From positions 1 through 13,083 of the forward strand of contig JAKRSG010000210.1 in NCBI GenBank assembly GCA_022402405.1: a stretch of DNA of 13,083 bases, given 5' to 3'. The DNA comes from Bacteroidia bacterium. GTDB lineage: Bacteria; Bacteroidota; Bacteroidia; UKL13-3. How positions within the stretch are numbered: position 1 is the first letter of the stretch; each line of letters begins with the position of its first letter. The translations under genes and the position numbers were made by a program. Positions 6,476 to 13,083 of the stretch are shown here, piece by piece. Below the pieces are notes generated by a model that saw only the letters and a list, made by a program, of their open reading frames with translations, was not told the origin of the DNA and ran no database searches.

Positions 6476-9400
6476 TTACTCAATGTCAATTTTATCAATC
6501 TCTTTCATCAATCTATCCGTTTCAGTGAGTGCAACAATGATTTTCTGGTAGTGCAAAATATCATCAAATTCCAGTTTTCTTTCTTTGCGGTCTTTTAGCC
6601 ATTTTTGTGCTGGTTGATATCCACCAATATAAAACTCCCAAGCAATTTGTGGTACATTGTCGAAATACTGTGTTTCGTTGATGTATACCTTTCCTATACT
6701 GTCATCACGCTTAGCTATGTCGAAGCGTGGTTTTACAACAACATTGGTTCCATCTATTGGATATTGCGTTATATATTTTTCAACGGTTGGACTTTCTAAT
6801 AAATGTATTTGTCGTATTTCTCCGCCCAATTTTACCAATTGCCAAAAAGTGTTTTGGTCTTTTGGATAAGGCACTCTTGGAAAATCAATTTTTAAAAATT
6901 CTTTGTATTTCTCTCGGTAAGTTGGCGAATGTAAAATTGCATAGATGTAATCTAAAATATCTATTGGGGCAAAGGTGTCTTTGGATGCTGAGCTTGTCGA
7001 TGTATCTTTTTCGTTTGTAAATATTAAATCTAATTTATCTGCTATTTGCTTTACTATTTCTTTGTTTAGATTTGGTTTTCTTTCTGTTGTTTGTCCAATA
7101 GTTTGTTGTCCGTTGTTTTCAGGATATAAATAGAGTGGGAATATGTAATTGGGGTTATATGCACTCAAAACCTTATTTTCTGTTATTAATTTAGTCAACC
7201 AAATTGATACGCCTTCAATTGCTTGTCTTGGAGTTACCAATCCTAGATTATTTGATTGGATTAAATGATACATCAAAGCCCTTTTATCATCTCCACGAAC
7301 AATTATCTGATTAATAACATCAAAAGGGAAATAGGTGTATCTATAATCAAAAGGTTTATAATTAACTTTATATATTTCACTGAATTTATCAGCATTAAAA
7401 TATTTCCTTTTTTCTTTTAAAGTCCAATCGGAAGTTTCTTTGAACTGGTATTTATTTAAAACTTCTTGGTCTGATTGATTTGAAACACTATTTATCATAT
7501 CTTTTACTGATTCTCTTGTGAAATGTGGTTTAACAAGTAAATCTTCTTTTCTAAAAGAGGTCCCCCTATTTCCAATTTCAAATAGCTTGGAAATATCAAA
7601 TCCATTGTTGTAGCTATCTAATTGTTTTACATTTCGATAAATAAAATAATATTCTGGTGATTCGCAATTTAATAATTCCCACTTTATTGAATTAATAGTA
7701 TTTTCATTTAAAAAATTGTATTTTAATTCTCTTATTCCAAATAATTCAAAAAACAATACTTTTCCCAAGGCATTTTGCTTTTTTTTGCCTGTTTTTACAA
7801 AAATGTTTATAGAAACTCCTTGCATGATATCAAACACATTTTGGTCTACTGACCCATCAGGGCAAACTTCCTTTTTCTTTGCGTTTCCGTGCAAATCTAA
7901 AATGTAAATTTTATCAAAATTCTCTAACAAATTTTTACGCATTTGACGATGAATAATTCCATCAATAAAACTATTGTTTGAAATATATGCTAATATGCCG
8001 CTTCCGTTTTTATCAATAAAATGCTGACCGAAACGAATAAATTTTATATAGTCATCTGAAAGTGGTTGAATGTTTCTTTCATTTAAATCTTTTTTATAAT
8101 CAGAAGTAAGTTTTTCAATCCATTCATTTTTATTAGTGCTACTAACCGCATAAGGCGGATTTCCAATTACACACATTACAGGCGTATCTCTTTTGATTTG
8201 GTTGGCTTCGTTTGCTTCTGTGCTTAACCAATTTGCAAATAGCGTTCCTGTTTCTGGATGGCTTTCTTCTAAACTGTTGGTTAAATAGATTCGGAATCTT
8301 TGATCTTTTGTTGGTTTAAAGCCTGTTTCTTTCAGCAATAAATCCATTTTTAAGTGAGCCATGGCATAACTTGCCATTAATAATTCAAAACCGTTTAAAC
8401 GCGAAATTAAATGGGTTTCTACATAATTGCTCCAAATGCCCTGCTGTCCTTCAAATTTCTTATGAACGTGTTTTACTACTTCAGCTAAAAAGGTTCCAGT
8501 GCCAGTAGCTGGATCTAAAATTTGCACACGATGTACTTCTTCCTCTACCAGTACTTCTTTTTTATTTCTATGCTGAGGCACTTTAATTTTTACCTTACTT
8601 GTATCTGCTAATCCTTGAGGCAAATCAAATTCTGTTTTAAGAATATCATCTACTGCCCTAACAATAAAATTTACAACTGGTGCTGGCGTGTACCAAACAC
8701 CACGTGCCTTTCTTAGTTTTGGGTCGTATTCACTTAGAAATGTTTCGTAAAAATGGATAATCGGGTCTTCCATTTTTGTTGCCTTACCATAGTTTTTCAA
8801 TATTTCTTCCACATTACACGCAAGAAAAATATCTACTAAGCTATCAACTATCCATTTAATTCGGTCGTCAATGTCTGGACCAGCGATATAACTAAACAGT
8901 TTGCGTAAAAATGGATTTGATTTTGGAATTAATTCTGCTGCCTCTTGTCGGCTAAAGGTTGGCAAAGTTGGGTCGTGTAAACGGGCTGCAAACATGCCAT
9001 ACGCGATGGTTTGGGCATAAACATCTGCAAAACCTTTTTCTGTAATATCATGAATAAGCAATTGTTTGAAGGCCTCCATTTGGCTTTTTAATGTACTGTC
9101 TTCATGGTTTGTTTCATCGCTGGTAAGCGCCTTTTCAATAACATCTGAAAGCAATCTTGCTTTGCCTGCCATCATTTCTGCCAACTTTTTTGAGCTCTTT
9201 ATGGTTTGACTAATGTGCAAACAAAAGTTCTTAATTAAATGGGTGAAGGTTATAAAATTTTCAGGGATGGGAACAATACTGCCGTTTTGAATTTCGGCAA
9301 TGGCAATTTTTGTAATAAATACGCCATCAATGTATAAATGAAATTGGAGATAGTCTGTAAAAATTAAGTTATTTAAGGAAGCCTTATATCGGTCGAATTG

Positions 9401-9661
9401 CTCTTTATTGCCGGTTTTCTTTAAGCCTTCTAGGTCTTTGTCGCCAATGTCTTTTGCCTCAATAAATCCAACTGGAATTTCTTTTTTTGTGAGAATATAA
9501 TCCGGCGCACCACAAGACTGCCTTTTAGGCTCATTGGTGGTCCTAATATCAGGAACAATACTTTCTAAAAGTTGCTGCAAATCTCCCCGGAAAGTATGCT
9601 CTGTAGCATTCCCAAGTAGGTAACGTTTGTTTATATTGTCGAGGTATTTTTCAATTAACAT
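6476..9661 (-). CDS. Type IIG-like single-chain restriction-modification enzyme
   Basis: A 1061-residue fusion of nuclease, adenine methyltransferase and specificity parts. Residues about 20-115 form a PD-(D/E)XK nuclease: Asp54 in 'GAPDYIL' and Glu68-Ala-Lys70 in 'VGFIEAKDI'. A helical connector (about 140-310) leads to the N6-adenine methyltransferase. That domain has motif X-like 'VWYTPAPVVNFIV' (322-334), SAM-binding motif I 'ILDPATGTGTF' (381-391) and catalytic motif IV 'IGNPPYA' (499-505). The rest, about 600-1050, is the likely target-recognition region. No helicase motifs are seen, unlike type ISP enzymes such as LlaBIII, and the length suits type IIG/Eco57I-like enzymes. It should methylate one adenine per recognition site and cut unmodified invading DNA. 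Both active sites appear intact. The ATG at 9661 starts the frame. The gene heads a same-strand set with two small unknown genes. Confidence 0.88.
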   Translation of the reverse strand: MLIEKYLDNINKRYLLGNATEHTFRGDLQQLLESIVPDIRTTNEPKRQSCGAPDYILTKKEIPVGFIEAKDIGDKDLEGLKKTGNKEQFDRYKASLNNLIFTDYLQFHLYIDGVFITKIAIAEIQNGSIVPIPENFITFTHLIKNFCLHISQTIKSSKKLAEMMAGKARLLSDVIEKALTSDETNHEDSTLKSQMEAFKQLLIHDITEKGFADVYAQTIAYGMFAARLHDPTLPTFSRQEAAELIPKSNPFLRKLFSYIAGPDIDDRIKWIVDSLVDIFLACNVEEILKNYGKATKMEDPIIHFYETFLSEYDPKLRKARGVWYTPAPVVNFIVRAVDDILKTEFDLPQGLADTSKVKIKVPQHRNKKEVLVEEEVHRVQILDPATGTGTFLAEVVKHVHKKFEGQQGIWSNYVETHLISRLNGFELLMASYAMAHLKMDLLLKETGFKPTKDQRFRIYLTNSLEESHPETGTLFANWLSTEANEANQIKRDTPVMCVIGNPPYAVSSTNKNEWIEKLTSDYKKDLNERNIQPLSDDYIKFIRFGQHFIDKNGSGILAYISNNSFIDGIIHRQMRKNLLENFDKIYILDLHGNAKKKEVCPDGSVDQNVFDIMQGVSINIFVKTGKKKQNALGKVLFFELFGIRELKYNFLNENTINSIKWELLNCESPEYYFIYRNVKQLDSYNNGFDISKLFEIGNRGTSFRKEDLLVKPHFTRESVKDMINSVSNQSDQEVLNKYQFKETSDWTLKEKRKYFNADKFSEIYKVNYKPFDYRYTYFPFDVINQIIVRGDDKRALMYHLIQSNNLGLVTPRQAIEGVSIWLTKLITENKVLSAYNPNYIFPLYLYPENNGQQTIGQTTERKPNLNKEIVKQIADKLDLIFTNEKDTSTSSASKDTFAPIDILDYIYAILHSPTYREKYKEFLKIDFPRVPYPKDQNTFWQLVKLGGEIRQIHLLESPTVEKYITQYPIDGTNVVVKPRFDIAKRDDSIGKVYINETQYFDNVPQIAWEFYIGGYQPAQKWLKDRKERKLEFDDILHYQKIIVALTETDRLMKEIDKIDIE

Positions 9662-9983
9662 ACCCGCAAAATAATGAAATCTAAATTCTATTTGATGAAA
9701 CTATTATTTTGGTGGGGGAGTTTATTTTATTTTTCATGTTAAATCAGTTTTAATTAATTATTTCCATTAATATAATTTCAGGTATTGATACCATCCGAAA
9801 AAGTGTGTAAATTGATTTTCGGGGCGTGTTTTTAATTATTTTCGATACGAATTTTTTGAAATTTTTAATGCATATTTTACATGAACTAGATGTTAATTAT
9901 CAACAATTATTCTTATTATTGCTGATATTTTTAACAGTATAAAACTTGTTTTTTAGTTAAAAATAAGCCAAACAAACAATAAA
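9662..9983. other. Divergent intergenic region
   Basis: About 320 bp of very AT-rich DNA between two divergent gene sets, with no credible open frame. On the minus strand TTATTTTG, a one-mismatch -7 box (9674-9667), lies five bases before the restriction-modification ATG. On the plus strand TATTTTTA (9926-9933) is a one-mismatch -7 box about 50 bp before the gene at 9984. A small inverted repeat, GGTAT-TG-ATACC, lies at 9781-9792. No clear operator for a controller protein was found. Confidence 0.4.
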
Positions 9984-10502
9984 ATGTCTACAATATCAAT
10001 TGAAACAGGTATTAAAATAAGTGCCTCTACTACCCAAACAGAGCTTTTATTATACAATAATTTTGTAAAGTTATATTCTTTACTTTACAAACTTCCGAGT
10101 AACATAATTAGGTATTTAGTTAAAATTCTTTTAGGAGCTATATTCATCACATTAATACTTCCATTTTTGTATTTTGGATTAGTATTCTATTTAAGAAGGT
10201 CAAAGTTAATAATTGAGGATTTTAAAAAAGAAATTCCTTGCCTTTCTTTAGCTAAATTGGAGGAGTTTAATAAAATTTTTACTAATTTGTATGTTGATAA
10301 AGGAATCAATCCCGATGTCCTTACAAAATTAGATAATAATTCCCCAGTACTATTTAGGCCAATTTGGTATATAATTAAAGAAAGTATTGATAAACAGTTT
10401 GAATTAAAATCACTGATAGAAGAGCAAATTAAAAAAGATTTAGAACTTTTTTCTCAGGGTTTAGAAGACGAGCTTCCCATTGGAATATATTGTGAATTTT
10501 AG
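9984..10502 (+). CDS. Single-pass membrane protein of unknown function paired with a MazF-like gene
   Basis: A 172-residue protein from the ATG at 9984. One transmembrane helix is clear at residues about 46-70 ('LVKILLGAIFITLILPF...'), followed by Arg71-Arg72-Ser-Lys. That suggests the roughly 100-residue C-terminal part is cytoplasmic. This part is charged and mostly helical ('SIDKQFELKSLIEEQIKKDLELF'), with a short Pro-containing middle. No known family is recognised. Its stop is separated by only 3 bp from the ATG of the broken PemK/MazF-like gene, so the two were almost certainly translated as a pair. In such pairs the upstream gene is usually the antitoxin; a membrane-bound antitoxin would be atypical, so that role is only a suggestion. 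It is divergent from the restriction-modification gene. Confidence 0.65.
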   Translation: MSTISIETGIKISASTTQTELLLYNNFVKLYSLLYKLPSNIIRYLVKILLGAIFITLILPFLYFGLVFYLRRSKLIIEDFKKEIPCLSLAKLEEFNKIFTNLYVDKGINPDVLTKLDNNSPVLFRPIWYIIKESIDKQFELKSLIEEQIKKDLELFSQGLEDELPIGIYCEF

Positions 10503-10505
10503 AAT

Positions 10506-10842
10506 ATGAAACATAGTTATACCCCAGGTGATATTGTAATTGGTAAATTCAAATACACCGATAAAGATGATTTTAAGGTTAGAAACTTTTTAATTATAGC
10601 AACACCTCATCCTTTTGTTTGGGGGTTAATGATGTCTGAGCTCCAGTATTAGTCAAGACGACGGCTCTTTATACGAATTAAGTAAAAATGATATCGATTT
10701 TACCCCACCAGCAACAACAGGGATTAGAATGAATGTCATTCAAACTATCGATGTTTCAGTAATTCATAAAAAAATCGGAAAAGCTAGCGAAGATTGTCTG
10801 GATAGGGTGTTGAACTATGTTAAGTCTGTTTTACCTAATTAA
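10506..10842 (+). pseudogene. PemK/MazF-like endoribonuclease toxin, disrupted by +1 frameshift
   Basis: From the ATG at 10506 the frame gives 48 residues: 'YTPGDIVIGKF' and 'KVRNFLIIAT' match the PemK/MazF start (GDIV, then K-R followed by a hydrophobic strand). It stops at TAG 10650-10652. The +1 frame, open from 10633, continues with 'SQDDGSLYELSKNDIDF', 'IQTIDVSVIHKKIGKAS' and a C-terminal helix, ending at TAA 10840-10842. This matches the MazF C-terminal half (L..S.V, then i.tid, then G.l). Removing one base near 10638 joins both parts into 111 residues, the usual MazF size. The shift must lie between 10633 and 10649. The family cleaves mRNA at short motifs. As written the gene should make no complete toxin. 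A sequencing error or an unrecognised programmed shift is the alternative; the site has no classical slippery sequence. Confidence 0.75.
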
Positions 10843-10936
10843 TAGTTTTTTCATTTAATGACCGGTTAAATGATTTAGATATGCGGTTTCTTAAAATCAA
10901 GATTTCGTGGCACAAAAATTTTTTTTCAAAAAAAAC

Positions 10937-10966
10937 TTGCATTCAAATAAATTATTATTACTTTTG
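10937..10966 (+). promoter_or_regulatory. tRNA-Glu promoter
   Basis: TTG (10937-10939), a 19-nt spacer and TACTTTTG (10959-10966) match the Bacteroidota -33/-7 arrangement, with an exact TAnnTTTG. The mature tRNA begins 19 nt downstream. Confidence 0.75.
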
Positions 10967-10984
10967 CCAACCCAAAAACGAAAT

Positions 10985-11056
10985 GGCCCGTTCGTCTATC
11001 GGTTAGGACAAAAGATTTTCATTCTTTAAAGAGGGGTTCGATTCCCCTACGGGCTA
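10985..11056 (+). tRNA. tRNA-Glu (anticodon UUC)
   Basis: The acceptor stem GGCCCGT pairs with ACGGGCT, with a G-U at the first pair. The anticodon stem AAAGA/TCTTT encloses the loop TTTTCAT, giving anticodon TTC. The T arm is AGGGG-TTCGATT-CCCCT. Discriminator A is at 11056. The genomic sequence continues CCG, so the CCA end is not encoded and must be added enzymatically. It has its own promoter and terminator and forms the boundary between the accessory block and the conserved genes to the right. Confidence 0.95.
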
Positions 11057-11064
11057 CCGATGTT

Positions 11065-11101
11065 AAGAGAAAAAGTTTAAACGCTTTTTCTCTTTTTTTT
11101 T
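11065..11101 (+). terminator. Intrinsic terminator of tRNA-Glu
   Basis: AAGAGAAAAAG (11065-11075) and CTTTTTCTCTT (11084-11094) form a perfect 11-bp stem with an 8-nt loop, running into a T tract to 11101. The A-rich left arm and T-rich right arm could also work in the opposite direction. Confidence 0.85.
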
Positions 11102-11214
11102 GCCCTGCGTCATGCCTTTGGTTCAAACCGAAATAAAATGAGTATTTCTTGTGCGTAAATGAATACATTTGAGCATATTTTTAAACTGTTTTACATAAAC
11201 CAACTGTAGTTTAG

Positions 11215-12234
11215 ATGTTGCCAGGCTTGCAATTTATTGTACGAACATCCTTGTTAAAAAACGAGAGCTTGGGCTTGGCTGCCGCGCTAAACTTGCCTCT
11301 GGGGGCTTCGCCTGCTTTACTGCATGTGCCTGCCAAACAAGAAAAAGGATTAATTATTTCGTTTACCGGTTTTTCTATGCAGGGTTACCAAGATGTGCGC
11401 ATAGCCGCCGTAAATAATGCTTTTGCAAAAATGGGCTATCGGGTAATTACGCCTCAAATTGCCACCATAGATGCTTTGTGCATACACCCGCGTGCTATAG
11501 ACGAGGTAAAACAGGCAATTTTAAGTATTTGGTCTGACCCAATCTTGAACCCAAATAAACACAAGCCTGCTATTTTTGCCCCTTCTTTTACAGCCGGAAT
11601 AGCGGCTTTAGCCGTGGCCGAATTGCCTGAGAATACCATTTCTGGTATGTGTTTATTGGGCAGTTTCTGCCATTTTGAGTCTACTATACAGTTTGCACTT
11701 GGTAATCCAAATAAAACAGATGATTACGGAATGCATGTGATTCTGAAAAATTTTCTGCCATACGAAATGGGGGATAGGCCCGAGTTAGAGGAAATTTTAC
11801 AAACGGCTTTAGCCGATAATGGCTTAAGAAGAAAAGAACCGCAATTGCCTGCCTTATTACAAAAAGCAAGTAAGGAAACGCTTGAACTATATTCGCAACT
11901 TAAAACAGATGCTGGTTTTAGGCAAACTCTTATAGAAAGTGCATATAAGAAAATTCCAGATTTTAGTACTTGGAAAAATCGTTTAGATTTGTCGAAACAT
12001 GCTCACAAAATTAGCTGCAAGGTTTCTATAATTCATGGCAAAAACGACGATGTTATTCCAGAGGCAGAATCGATTTTGCTACACCAACTAATGAAACCTC
12101 ATAACCCGCAAGTAAGATTGGTTGTTTCTGATTTATTAAGTCATGGCGACCCAAAATTTGGTTGGAAAATTTTTAGTGAGCTGATAAATTTGGCACGTGG
12201 ATTTGCTTTTTTCTTGGATAATAGCAAGATATAA
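11215..12234 (+). CDS. Alpha/beta hydrolase family protein
   Basis: A 339-residue cytosolic protein. After about 40 residues of lead-in, the strand 'GLIISFTGF' and the segment 'NAFAKMGYRVITPQI' follow the alpha/beta hydrolase core order. The likely nucleophile is Ser124 in 'AIFAPSFTAGIAAL', at the turn between strand and helix. The acid is Asp278 in 'IIHGKNDDVIP', the usual HGxxD...P site, and the base is His310 in 'LLSHGD'. The nucleophile elbow reads P-S-F-T-A instead of the usual G-x-S-x-G, so the first glycine is replaced. An insertion between about 155 and 265 would form the lid. The substrate is unknown. The gene stands alone between the tRNA-Glu terminator and the rpsO promoter. The family call is good; enzyme specificity cannot be assigned. 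Confidence 0.75.
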   Translation: MLPGLQFIVRTSLLKNESLGLAAALNLPLGASPALLHVPAKQEKGLIISFTGFSMQGYQDVRIAAVNNAFAKMGYRVITPQIATIDALCIHPRAIDEVKQAILSIWSDPILNPNKHKPAIFAPSFTAGIAALAVAELPENTISGMCLLGSFCHFESTIQFALGNPNKTDDYGMHVILKNFLPYEMGDRPELEEILQTALADNGLRRKEPQLPALLQKASKETLELYSQLKTDAGFRQTLIESAYKKIPDFSTWKNRLDLSKHAHKISCKVSIIHGKNDDVIPEAESILLHQLMKPHNPQVRLVVSDLLSHGDPKFGWKIFSELINLARGFAFFLDNSKI

Positions 12235-12278
12235 TGGTAAAAAATGAAACCCATGTATGGAAATTAGAATTTTTATCT

Positions 12279-12286
12279 TACTTTTG
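12279..12286 (+). promoter_or_regulatory. rpsO promoter -7 element
   Basis: TACTTTTG is an exact TAnnTTTG match, identical to the tRNA-Glu element, and lies 31 nt before the rpsO ATG. At the -33 distance ATG replaces TTG. Confidence 0.65.
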
Positions 12287-12317
12287 CCCCACTTTAAATA
12301 ATTAAATAGTATAAATC

Positions 12318-12593
12318 ATGCATTTGACAACTGAAGCGAAACAAGAAATTTTCGCCGCGCACGGTAGAGCCAAGTCTAAAACAGACACTGGTTCAGCTGA
12401 GAGTCAGATCGCTCTGTTCACAGAGAGGATCAACCACATTACAGAACATTTAAAAGCTAACAAAAAGGATTTCTCAGCTGAGTTAAACCTTGTTAAGTTA
12501 GTAGGAAAAAGACGTGCTTTATTGAATTACTTGATGCGTAAAGACATTTTCCGCTACAGAGCAATCATTAAAGAACTTGAATTGCGTAAGTAA
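12318..12593 (+). CDS. rpsO: 30S ribosomal protein S15
   Basis: A 91-residue protein close to the usual 89 for S15, which binds the central domain of 16S rRNA early in 30S assembly. Recognisable are the first helix region, 'DTGSAESQIALFTERINHITEHLKANKKDFS', and the rRNA-binding 'LVGKRRALLNYLMRKD', followed by the C-terminal helix. It has its own promoter upstream and precedes pnp in the same direction, the gene order found in many bacteria. It is followed by a GNRA-loop hairpin and a terminator-like hairpin, so pnp probably depends on read-through or a further promoter. Confidence 0.98.
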   Translation: MHLTTEAKQEIFAAHGRAKSKTDTGSAESQIALFTERINHITEHLKANKKDFSAELNLVKLVGKRRALLNYLMRKDIFRYRAIIKELELRK

Positions 12594-12600
12594 TCTCTTC

Positions 12601-12622
12601 ACTCAATTTGCAAAAATTGGGT
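12601..12622 (+). promoter_or_regulatory. GCAA-tetraloop hairpin after rpsO
   Basis: CAATTT-GCAA-AAATTG forms a 6-bp stem with a GNRA-type loop. It extends to 9 pairs (12601-12609 with 12614-12622) if one U-G pair is allowed. It starts 8 nt past the rpsO stop and has no U-tract, so it is more likely an mRNA processing or stability element than a terminator. Confidence 0.4.
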
Positions 12623-12640
12623 TGTGTTAAATTTATTGGA

Positions 12641-12677
12641 AAAGGGGCAGGCCAAACGGTGCTGCCCCTTTATTTTT
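12641..12677 (+). terminator. Terminator/attenuator between rpsO and pnp
   Basis: AAAGGGGCAG (12641-12650) and CTGCCCCTTT (12662-12671) form a perfect 10-bp GC-rich stem with an 11-nt loop, followed by ATTTTT. Since no exact TAnnTTTG is seen between it and pnp, some read-through is expected. Confidence 0.75.
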
Positions 12678-12706
12678 AAAATTTTAGAAAAACGACAAAT
12701 AGAAAT

Positions 12707-13083
12707 ATGTCACAAGCAACAATTAAAACCTTCGAAATGGATGGTAAAACCATCAGTATCGAAACGGGCCGTTTAGCCCGCCAAGCAGATGGTGCAGTGG
12801 TAGTAAAAATGGGTGATACCATGATTTTAGCTACAGCTGTATCAGCTAAAGAAGCCAAAGAAGATGTAGATTTCATGCCTCTAACAGTAGATTACCAAGA
12901 AAAATTTGCCTCTGTTGGTCGCATCCCGGGAAGTTTCCACAAACGTGAAGCTAAATTAAGTGATTACGAGGTATTGGTTAGCCGTATCGTAGACCGTGCC
13001 CTTCGTCCTTTGTTCCCAGAAAATTATCATCCAGATACACAGGTAGCACTTACCTTAATTTCGGCAGATAAAAATATTATGCA
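12707..13083 (+). CDS. pnp: Polyribonucleotide nucleotidyltransferase (PNPase), N-terminal part
   Basis: The frame opens at the ATG at 12707 and runs off the window after 125 codons. The visible part is the first RNase PH-like domain: 'IETGRLARQADGAVVVKMGDTMILATAV', then 'DFMPLTVDYQEKFASVGRIPGSF', 'KREAKLSDYEVLVSRIVDRALRPLFP' and the start of 'VALTLISADK'. PNPase degrades RNA 3' to 5' using phosphate and works with the RNA decay machinery. Only about one sixth of the usual 700-plus residues is present. It follows rpsO by 113 bp containing two hairpins. In enterobacteria the region between rpsO and pnp carries RNase III and autoregulation sites; an equivalent here is possible but not shown. 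Confidence 0.97.
   Translation, partial: MSQATIKTFEMDGKTISIETGRLARQADGAVVVKMGDTMILATAVSAKEAKEDVDFMPLTVDYQEKFASVGRIPGSFHKREAKLSDYEVLVSRIVDRALRPLFPENYHPDTQVALTLISADKNIM

Noticed and set aside
6605..7907. Several plus-strand open frames of 63-97 codons opposite the RM gene
   Set aside because: They lie wholly antisense to a gene with clear domain motifs, overlap each other in different frames, and show no family features.
6476..9661. Type ISP or BREX PglX identity for the large enzyme
   Set aside because: No helicase motifs are seen, as type ISP would need. The N-terminal PD-(D/E)XK nuclease and the absence of other BREX genes argue against PglX.
10635..10652. Programmed +1 frameshift in the MazF-like gene
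   Set aside because: There is no classical slippery codon followed by a stop at the shift point and no obvious stimulating element; a simple one-base insertion explains it better.
10851..10873. Inverted repeat TCATTTAA...TTAAATGA as terminator of the toxin gene
   Set aside because: It is all AT in the stem and lacks a following T tract on the plus strand, so it is probably chance in AT-rich DNA.
10985..11056. tRNA-Glu as integration site of the accessory block
   Set aside because: The block lies on the 5' side of the tRNA, whereas integrases usually use the 3' end. No copy of the tRNA 3' end was seen near 5115-5300, and no integrase gene is present.
11454..11869. Minus-strand open frames opposite the alpha/beta hydrolase gene
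   Set aside because: They are antisense shadows of a coding frame with a recognisable catalytic triad; no promoter or motif supports them.

Overview
The window looks like a chromosomal segment of an AT-rich member of the Bacteroidota. Four things point there: a C-terminal type IX secretion (CHU_C / gliding-motility type B) sorting domain; repeated matches to the Bacteroidota promoter element TAnnTTTG in front of housekeeping genes; no clear Shine-Dalgarno sequences; and a tRNA without an encoded CCA. Genus cannot be fixed from the sequence alone.

Left part (1-3843, minus strand): two tandem LPP20-type outer-membrane lipoproteins, the second running off the window edge, transcribed from one recognisable promoter. 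They are followed by a large secreted, T9SS-sorted surface protein. The intergenic DNA here carries short tandem repeats (heptamers AATTACG and AATTTCG, and a degenerate 9-mer) and a perfect 50-bp palindrome that doubles as a bidirectional terminator.

Core metabolic part (3854-5114, minus strand): gapA (glycolytic GAPDH) with its own promoter. Directly upstream lies an unannotated, roughly 190-nt structured RNA with its own promoter, a 9-bp closing stem, an apical hairpin and a U-tract. It has the architecture of 6S RNA.

Accessory part (5301-10842): a single-chain type IIG-like restriction-modification enzyme (PD-(D/E)XK nuclease + N6-adenine methyltransferase + specificity region). It is followed on the same strand by a small membrane-anchored protein and a 220-aa protein with the sparse motif pattern of the TraB/Tiki/GumN hydrolase fold. 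Divergent from it are a one-TM protein and, 3 bp behind, a PemK/MazF-like toxin gene broken by a +1 frameshift. This block reads as a small defence island between conserved neighbours (gapA/ncRNA on one side, tRNA-Glu on the other). It is the best candidate for an undescribed system.

Right part (10937-13083, plus strand): tRNA-Glu(UUC) with a clear promoter and terminator, an alpha/beta hydrolase, then rpsO and the start of pnp with a hairpin and a terminator-like attenuator between them. This is the widespread rpsO-pnp arrangement.
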